From RFSX01 sp964567435 (lineage in GTDB: Bacteria; Bacteroidota; Bacteroidia; Chitinophagales; Saprospiraceae): DNA of 64,000 bases. The stretch covers positions 1 to 64,000 of the forward strand of contig CAZMMQ010000001.1 in the NCBI GenBank assembly GCA_964567435.1, given 5' to 3'. A model generated the notes under the pieces. It was not told the DNA's origin. It ran no database searches and saw nothing but the letters and a program-made list of their open reading frames with translations. A program made the translations under genes and the position numbers. This document shows, piece by piece, positions 53,232 to 63,200 of this stretch; the stretch's first letter is position 1, and each line of letters opens with the position of its first letter.

Positions 53232-53263
53232 TTAAGGACTTCTTATTTAAGATAAGTCCTTAA
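53232..53263. repeat. Perfect 10-bp inverted repeat upstream of lepB
   Basis: TTAAGGACTT and AAGTCCTTAA flank 12 bases. On the minus strand it lies after the PorP/SprF stop and before the lepB promoter. It has no run of T after it, so it is either a weak terminator for PorP/SprF or an operator at lepB. Confidence 0.55.
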
Positions 53264-53301
53264 TCAAGATAGACCAATCTTCAATAATAGTGTACTAAAA
53301 A

Positions 53302-54222
53302 TTAATCTACATCTAAAGTATATGAGACAAATAACTCAAAACTTGTTCCGGCCGTCAGTAAAGAACCCCCATTAATCGTCGCTAATGCGCCTACTTTAAG
53401 TGCTGTATATCTACCTGCAATTTCATTAAGAATAACACCTCCATTGATTGATACATCATTTACACTAGAGTAAGATAAGCCTGCCCAAAAAGCTTCTTCT
53501 AATTCAAATTTAGCACTCAACTGATATGTGATGATATCAGGTCTCACAAAATTGACTTGGAATGACGGTTCTATATAATGGTCGTATCCATATAATTTTG
53601 TACCCATATTTACATAGAAATGTCTAGCACGCTGTGCATTACCTGCGTCAAGCAATAATTCACTTTCTAATATTTGAAGTGCTGAAACACCAAAATAGAA
53701 TGCATTATCTCCATTATACTCCTCAGTATTAGAAAAATAAGCAAAGCCAAATCCGAATGCAGGTATAAACTTAGTTTGTCTATTAGATGTAAGTAAAACG
53801 TCATCAACATCCCTAACGACCAAGCTAGTGGCGTCCAAAGCAAATTGATGAAAGAATCCATTTGCTGCTAGGACCAATTGGTCGTCTCTATTAATTAACT
53901 CCTTAAGCTTATATGCATAATTAAGCTGAATTCCATTTTTTGACACAGGTCCTGTCCTATCTGAAATGAGTAATCCTCCTACACTCATGTTATAATCAGC
54001 AAATGGATATTGAATCGAGGCCACTGCCGTTGTAGGTGATCCTTCAAAACCTACCCATTGTTTTCTGAAATAAGCAGAAGCTTCTAAATTGGTTCCAGGC
54101 GCTGTAAACGCAGGATTCCAAATATGCTGTAATTCTTGTATTGGTGTTGTATGACTGATTTGTTGGCTATAACCAATACTAAAAAAGCATACTCCGATAA
54201 TAACTATTAATAACTTCTTCAT
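53302..54222 (-). CDS. PorP/SprF family T9SS outer-membrane protein
   Basis: 306 residues with signal peptide (MKKLLIVIIGVCFFSIGYSQ). Family blocks are HIWNPAFTAPGTNLEASAYF (about 35-54), VGGLLISDRTGPVSKNGIQL and the barrel-like repeats to the end. PorP and SprF act in T9SS export and in surface attachment of SprB-type (type B) cargo. It follows the giant type B protein with three bases between stop and start, the arrangement seen for sprB-sprF, so it is probably the dedicated partner of that protein. Confidence 0.92.
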   Translation of the reverse strand: MKKLLIVIIGVCFFSIGYSQQISHTTPIQELQHIWNPAFTAPGTNLEASAYFRKQWVGFEGSPTTAVASIQYPFADYNMSVGGLLISDRTGPVSKNGIQLNYAYKLKELINRDDQLVLAANGFFHQFALDATSLVVRDVDDVLLTSNRQTKFIPAFGFGFAYFSNTEEYNGDNAFYFGVSALQILESELLLDAGNAQRARHFYVNMGTKLYGYDHYIEPSFQVNFVRPDIITYQLSAKFELEEAFWAGLSYSSVNDVSINGGVILNEIAGRYTALKVGALATINGGSLLTAGTSFELFVSYTLDVD

Positions 54223-54224
54223 GA

Positions 54225-57200
54225 TTACTCTCTAATTATAGTTAAGCTGTTATTTATCTGGAACTCTCCAAATTCTAAAATGTAATAATAGGTCCCTGCT
54301 GCTAGATCCTCTCCGTTTCTGGTACCGTTCCATCTGACATTATCATTTTGATATCCACGTTTTTCAAATACTATATTCCCCCATCTATTAAAAATCGTCA
54401 AGCGATTTTGAGGAAACGATTCTAAGCCTAAAAATTCAAGCTCCTCATTGGCACCATCTCCGTTAGGTGTTAGTGCATCTATTACATTTATAACTAATGA
54501 AGGATCAGCTACTATTGAAACAATAACTTCATCAGAGCTACTACATCCATTTATATCAGTACCAATCACTGTAAATGTAGTTTCTTCTGATATATCAACT
54601 TCTACTTCATCATCAGAATTGGACCCAATAATGAGGTCGTCATTATCCCATATATACGAATCGGCTCCTGACGCCATAAGTATCACAGTCTCACCAGGTA
54701 TAGTGGATCTATCTTCTCCAGCTGAAATTACAGGCAGTGGATTAACAAATACCGTAACTTCTAATTGATCTTCCGAAGGGCAATTATCATCAGAAACAGT
54801 CAATTGGTAAGTAGTTGTAGTTTCAGGATTTGCTATAGGATTTGAAATAGTCGTACTACTCAATGAACCATTTGGATCCATCCAACTATAATTTTGGGCA
54901 CCACTTACATTTAACTGAACTGCTCCACCGAGACAAATTTCTGGATTGAGATTTTCAACATCGACATTTAATTCAGGGAAAATAGTCAGATTAAAAGTGG
55001 TTTCTGAGGCACATCCTTCCCTTATCCCCATGACTGTGATATCAGTCATAGTCGTTGATTGAGTAGGAGTCCATGGTATCGATATAGTCTGAGTTGTTTC
55101 AGAAATATTGCCACCTTCCCAACTGTAGGAATCAAAGTTTCCATCAATAGTTAATTCCACTGGGTTGTCACCTGGACAAAGAGACACATTTCCAAATTGA
55201 AGTGGCTCTAGGGAAATAACATCAACAGTAAAGTCAAATGTGGTTTCACATCCTATATCTCTTGAAGCTATGACGGTATACGTACCGGATAGTGTTGCTT
55301 CAATATTGTCAACATTCTCAGCTATAATTTCGCCATTTAACATCCAGACTAACATATCAGAATCAGAGCTGACGGAAAGCCTTTCAGATGCAAATTCGCA
55401 AACAGTAATTTGATCTGATCCTGTGGTATTGGTTATAGTAGGTAACTCTACTAGCTCTACCATAACTATGTCTTCACTGGAGCATCCTACTTGAGCATTC
55501 GTCGCAACTACTTGATATTGACCAGATTCAATAGCGATAATTGAATTGCCAATTTCACCTAAAGCTGTACCATTCAAAAACCATTCATACTCCACATCGG
55601 GATCATCAGCAACTTCCAATACAACATCTTGATCTGCACATTCTCTGACATCAGATCCAAGATCTACAGATGGTGCAGGAATGAACTCTAAGGTGAATGC
55701 AACTTCTGTAGGACAATCAATTTCATTGTATGCCACGAAAATATAATCGCCAGACACATCGAACTCTTGGGACAATCCTGTTGCACCAGGAATAGGGCCA
55801 TTCTCATCAAACCATTCAAATCGGTCTCCGTTGCTTTCTGCTTCAATTTCAAAACCAGATCCTTCACAGACTCCCATAGGTAAATTCAATATTTGAGCAG
55901 AAGGAAATTCAAAAAACGTGACATCCACTGATGCTTCACTGCTACATCCTTCACTATTGGTAACCAATGCAGTGTACGTGCCCGATTCTGGCGCTGATAT
56001 AGTATTACCTACATCAGGTAAAGTCATATTTCCAATTGTCCATTCTACTGGTTCATTAGTATCGTTTGTCAAAGTAATTTCGACATTATCACCTGCACAG
56101 GCCTCTTCTTGAGAAGCCTCTATAGATAAATCAGGAGCATCAACAAACTCAACTAGAATTGACTGAGTTATTTCACACACACCACTACCTGCAATGGCAG
56201 TATACTCGCCAGGCATGTCTATTGTTATTGTAGTTGCTGTTTGTGGAAAGGATTCATCATTTAGTAACCATGTCAAAGTTTGAACATTAGTAGAAGCTGT
56301 CAATTCGCCTGTCTCACCATTACAAATATCACCTGGGTCCTCAAACGTTAATGAAGGAGTATCTAAAAATTCGAGAATGGCTTCACTTGATGAAGTACAC
56401 GAACCATCAAGTGTTGTCGCTTCTACCCTTATCTCTGCGCTTGTACCAGAGATCATAGTCTCGTCCAAAGTCAAAGTACCTGATGTCTCTGATACTTCTA
56501 GTCCATCTACAAGCCACATATAATCAAATTCATCATCATTCCCAGCAACAAATTCTCCAGATTCGCCAAGACATATGGATTGATTTGATATAGTCACATC
56601 TGGAGCATCAAGTAATGTAATTACAATAGATTCACTCACTCCACATATACCAGAACCAGCTCTGGCTTCGTATTCTCCATCTACGGTAATTTCTATAGAA
56701 GGTCCTGTTGTTGTCTGTAGTTCATCATTGATAAACCATTCAATACTTTGTACATCTGTATCAACCTCTAATGAAGCCATTGTACCTTGACATAAAGGAC
56801 CTGGGTCTATAATAGATAATGATGGTGTATCTAAGAACTCAAGTGTTGCTACACTTTCTGTAGCACATGATCCGTCTAAATTAGTAGCGACCACAACAAC
56901 TTCTGCTGTCATGCCATTAATATCGCTATCATTAAGTAAAATACTGCCTCCTGTTTCCATCAATTCATTACCATCCACAAACCACATATAATCAAATGCG
57001 TCATTGGGACCTGCAATAAACTCAGCAGTCTCGCCTAAGCACTCCGACTGACTTTCAAGTGAAACATTAGGTGCATCAAGTAGTGTTATGGTAATACTTT
57101 CTGTTACAGCACACCTTCCAGAACCTGCTCTTGCTTCATATTCTCCGTCCACTGTGATTTCGATAGAAGGGCCAGTTGTTGTCTGCAATTCATTATTAAC

Positions 57201-60200
57201 AAACCACTCAATACTTTGCACATCGGTATCTACCTCTAAGAATGCCATTGTACCTTGACATAAAGGACCTGGGTCTATAATAGATAATGATGGTATATCT
57301 AAGAATTCTACATTTGCTTCTCTTGTGGCACTACATTCCCCTCCTAAATCTGTTGCAATTACTGATATAGTTCCATTCAGATTTGAGACATCATTAGAAT
57401 TAACGGTTAATGTACCTGTAGTCTCAGATTGTTCTTCATTATCAATAAACCAAGTATAAAGGAAAGTACCGTCAGGACCAGCTGTAAATATAGCCGGCTC
57501 TCCTGCACATTCCTGCTGATCATCTAGGTCATCGAGATCAGGTGACTCCCCAAAAGTTACTTCTATACTATCTCTTGCTGCGCATATACCAGTACCTGCC
57601 ACAGCCGTATAGAGTCCAGATTCATTTATTTCCAAACTCGTTCCGTCTTCCATGCGTTGCTGACCATTGAAAAACCAAACCAACGAGGAGACATTAGTCT
57701 CAGATATGATCGTCACAGATGATCCATCACAAGCACCTGTCGGTGGCATCAATGAAAGGGTAGGTGAATCAGTAAATTCAACCATTGCCACAGCTGTGGA
57801 GCGGCAACCATTATCATTTATTGCTATTACATTAACTTCTGCAGAACCACCTGGAACCATACTTGATGAAAGTGTCAAAGTTTCGCTTGTTTCACTCTGC
57901 AATACACCACCTACAGTCCATTCATAGTCTAAATCATTTGGACCAGCAATAAATACTGCATCATCAGATGCACAACTAGTAACATTTGATATAGAAATCA
58001 TAGGTGCTTCTACAAAATTATCTTCTGTCACAACTATTGAATCACGCGTGGCGCATTCTCCTGAACCTGCAATTGCAAGATATAATCCTGGTTCTCTTAC
58101 TTCTAAGGTTGTTGACGTCTCTAACAATTGTTCTCCATCTTGGAACCAACTTAAAGCACTGACAGATGTTTGAGCAACAATGAAAGTAGCTTCTCCTTCA
58201 CATACCACTTCTACTTCTTCTAACACTACTTCCGAAGATGTTATGAATTCGACTGTAGCTGTTCTTGACGTCTGACATCCGTTACTTCCTGTCGCAGTAA
58301 CAGCTACTTCTGCCATAGAAGTTGCTATCATTGATGATGCAACTGTTAGTGTGCCTGAAGTTTCAGCTAGAGGAATTTGGTTTATTGTCCAAGCATAATC
58401 AAAAGCAGCGTCTGGTCCAGCAATAAAAACAGCATCATCAGTAGAGCAGGAAGAAATACTTCCTAATTCTATATCGGGAGATTCAGCAAATACCAAATCA
58501 ACACTATCTGAAACAATACATCCTCCATTTCTTGCTTCGGCTAAATAAAGGCCAGATGTTGATACTTCTAAAACTCTAGAAGTTTCGTCCAATTCCTCTC
58601 CATTTCTAAACCATGTTAATGTCGATTGATCGGAATTAGCAACTAAGAAATCTGGTGTACCTTCGCATAAGTCTGTTGGGATAGTCAAGGACAAATCCGG
58701 AAAATCCAAAAACTCAACTCTTGCCTCTGAAGTAGTTTCACAATCGTCATTAAGATTTCTAACTGTTACACCAATCCTAGCATTTCCAGTAGGAAGGGTG
58801 CCGAATGGAATTACAAATGTTCCAGATGTTTCATTTTGAGTAAGCCCATTAATCGTCCAACTATATTCGAAATCACTATCAGGACCAGCCACAAAAACGG
58901 CATCCTCCATTCCACAGGCGAAGGTGTCTTCCAACATTATATCAGGGCTAGAACCAAATGTTACTTCAATGGTTTCTTCTGCCATGCAAGGACCAGAACC
59001 TGCTATTGCAGTATAAGTTCCTCCCTCAGATACTTCTAGAGTGGTGCCTGTCTCTGTTAATTCTTCTCCATTCAAAAACCACTGCAAAGACGTCGCATTA
59101 GTTTCAGCAACTATTTGTCCTACATTATCACAAATAGCACCATCAAGCATTAAGGAAAGGGTAGAGCCATCTAAGAAACTCACTTCTGTTGTTGCCTCCG
59201 TGAAGCAATCATCCTCTCTATTTTGAACCCTGACTGAAATTTCGCCTGTTAGTCCACCTAAATCTGACTCAGTTATAATCAAAGTACCTGTTTGATTACT
59301 AATTGGTTCACCATTAACAAACCATGAGTAGAAAAATGCATCATCTGGACCAACAAAAATTTCTAAATCTCTGCCTTGACAGGCACTATCAGCTTGCAAC
59401 GTAATATCTGGTCTATCAGAAAATGACACGACGACCTCATCAGAAGCCTCACAATCTTGTCCTTCTTGTGCTACAGCTCTATATATTCCTTCCGTTGTTA
59501 CTTCTATTGTTGTCCCTGTAAATGGTAGTTGTTGAGTCCCATTATACCAAGTCAAAGTTGAGGAATTTGTAATGGCAGTAATTAGTCCTATATCACCACT
59601 ACAGAAGGTTAACTCATCATCTAACTCTACTGTAGATGCATCTTCCAATAGGACATTGACCGTATCTCTTGATTGACAACCCATTTCATCTGAAACTACT
59701 ATCACAAATTCTCCTGATCGATCAACAGTAAGAGATCCTTCATTTTCTCCTGCAATTAGGCTACCATTTTCAAACCATGCAATGGTAAGGTTATTCTCAT
59801 TTGTTGCAACCAGCTCAACCGGTGCTCCACTACAGCCATCTAGAACTTCTTCTAAAGTAAGATCTGGAGATGGAATTGATTCGACTACAGTAGTCACTCT
59901 TGCCTCACAATCCTGATTCAAACCTATTACTGCTTCGTAGGTTCCCGGTTCTGATATCATTAATACAGTCGTGGATTCATCTAGAAGGCGTCCGTTAAGG
60001 AACCATGCAATACCATCAGATGAGGCATCTAATACTATCGCATCTTCATTTCCTACACACAACTCTTGTGGTGCAGATATAATTGTTAGTGAGGGGTTAT
60101 CTACAAATTCTACTATAAATTCGTCAAATGCAAAACATCTTGTTCCGTCTGTAGTACTTCCAATAACCGTATACTCTCCTGGCTCTGTTACTTGTAATTC

Positions 60201-63200
60201 TCCAGTAAATGGAGATGCAGTTGTTATCACTTCTCCATTAAATTCATAGAGATACTGAGTACCATCTCTTTCTCCAACTTTGATTATAGTGTCTATAACA
60301 GCGCCCTCACAAAAAGATAAATTTGGACCAGCTTCAATTTGAGGAAGTGGATTAACTGTCACTACAATGGTATCTCTTTCTATACAATTATCAGAAATAC
60401 GTGCTACAGCTTCTATAACTCCATTTGGTGGGTTATTAAAATTTCCAAAATTTAAATTAGGTACTATCACCCCATCTACGAACCACTCTACTGGTGAAAC
60501 GCCGCCAGTGTTAATATTAATTGTATTTCCTTCACAAGTGGATACATCATCACCTAAGTCAATATCTGGTCTTATCTCGTAATCAATCCTTACTGTATCT
60601 CGAAAAGGGCACCCTAGTTCGTTAACCCCTATTGCTATAAAACGACCACTATCATCAGTAGAATCTCCATCTATAAGCAAGGTGCTTGTTCCATTTGCAA
60701 TCTCTCCTTCTCCAAACTTCACCCAAGTATAATCTAAATCTGGATTATCTGATTCTAAGGTAATTGGGATTCCCACGCATTCATCCAAGTCACCACCAAT
60801 AGAGAATGGCGTACTCAACGTTAGAGCGACACTAATAAAATCATTAGTCATGCATCCTCCATTGAAAACTTGAATTTCAAAGATGCCAGCATCCTCAACT
60901 CTGATAATAAAATCATTCTCCAACTCTTCTACAACTCTTCCATTTCTCAGCCAAGAAATACTATCCCAACCTGAAACTTCTGCCTCAATTCTTATAACGT
61001 CCCCAACACAAGCATCATCTATATCATCGGTTACTATATCCACAAAAGGTGGATCATCGAATGCTACAGTTGTTGCATCTGACTTCTGACATCCATTAAC
61101 ATCTTCTACTATCACCATATACTCACCCGGATCAATAGCACTTAATAAAGATGAAGTCTCTGGCAACCTCTCTCCATCCCTAAACCAGGTATACAGTACA
61201 CCATCGTCACCTGCATCAAGCATAGCCACTTCACCTGTACAGACTCTCTGATCTCCCAAATCAATATCTATAAGACAACAATTCTCTGGTGCAACAAAAA
61301 CATCAAACTCAGTTTTGGTACAACCAGCATCTTCTGAGAAAGAAAAACTTAAATCAACTGGCATCCCATCTGCTACTAAATCTACTAGTTCTACAGTGTT
61401 ACGACCTCCATTAAAAGGAAATGTCTGACCATTAATGGTCACGTTACCTGAAGAAGGACCAAGCTCAACTTCAAAGGTTACTGAAACATTATACATATTA
61501 TCTCTAAAGTTACAAGCTTCTGTCGTTTGTACATCAAGGCCAACTATAGCACAGGTTGAATTAATTGTTACAGATTGTGAATTCAGACTAACAGATGTGC
61601 ATCCTCCACTGCTAATTTGTGATATTGTTTGTCCCAAAAAACTATTGGGATCTACTCCATCATATACCACTGAGTGAACTTCATATTCTCCTGGATCAAG
61701 AAAAATAAAGTTTCCAGTTTCAGCTATTCCTCTAATGATATTATCATTGACATTGACAGCAACAAAAGTTGTTGCAACATTATCTATCACAGTTCCAAGT
61801 AATTGACCAGGCCCATATATTGTTCTTATTGCAGTATTAAATGCATTATTTGAAGTAACCTGTGAGATTAAAACATATTCCCGACAGGACTCAAGTTCAA
61901 CCCTCATATATCTGCGAGGTACAAAACTGCTCCCAGAATGATGGCTATTAGATCCAATAAAAGAAGGACAAGGATTATTCGAATCAAATGTAGCTCTATC
62001 AAAAATAGAGTAAGCACTGATATCTCTATCATCATCATTGAATTCAAAATGGTATACACCACTTTCAGTAGGAGTGATAATTACCTGATCAAAAGGATTA
62101 TCAGGTCCACTTTGACGACAATCATTTCTATTTCCATTACTAAATGCTGTCAATGCCATGGTAGGCGGAGTAGCTTCTACTGTTGTAATATAGTTTACCA
62201 TTTCAAAACCTAGCGCTATCGGATTACCTAGATCCAAAGAACCATCCCTAAAGTTTGCAACTAGTGGCTCCGTATTACATATAGCACTAGAAGTGGTATT
62301 ATTACATTGAGAAGTTAAGGTTATATCATCGGAAGAAAAATCATAAAATCCGAAGCATTCATAGTCATCACAAATTACTTGGAATCTCATTCTCTCGGTA
62401 GTTGGGATATTATCGGGTATAGTTACATCTTGAAACCCCCTTCCAAAATCAACGTTACTAGCTGCTATGTATGGAAAAGAACTTCCTCCATCTACAGAGA
62501 TGCGTATTTCTGCACGATCACACAAATCCTCGGCGCCACGTACATCCCATTCCACTCTTAGTTCTTCACCTGTGGAGAAAGATTGACCTGTCCCATCTGG
62601 AGAGGTTATTCTAAAGCTAGAAGATACTACTTGGATATTTATTTGATCCCAATCAACAGCGCCACCATCAAAGGCATTGTCTCTTGCTATAAATCGCATA
62701 GTTAATGATCTAGCTCTTCTTGGGAGCACTTCAAAATCATAGGAATTAAATCCTTCTAATTGAAGGCCTCTTTTGGGGAAATATCTTATTGGATTTCTGT
62801 TGGGTGGATAACACCTAAAAATTGGTCCTCTATTATTGAGTGCTGCATCATCACCAATTTCACCTTGTGTATCGCCAGATGGATCATTATCAAATTGTTC
62901 CCAGGTATACAACAAAGTGTCTCCATCCGCATCAGTTCCATCACCTAATAAGAAGAATGGTGTACTGGTAGGAATACGATAAACTGCACCACATGGATTG
63001 GCATTAGCAACTGGCTCATTATTAGCATCCAATGTCCAATCATCAATGTTACATGCTTCTGCAACAGGAGACTCTAAGTGTCTGGTCATATCTACAAGAC
63101 TAGCCACGTGGAAATAATTGAAGGCCTCTGAGTTCGTCTCACCTGTCTCAGATAAGATATTTTGACCTGCACCACAAATGCCGTTGTAAGACATAACTGT

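Noticed and set aside
54448..62948. Many small plus-strand frames in the giant protease gene
   Set aside because: They are low-complexity mirror images of the Ig-like repeats without signals of coding.
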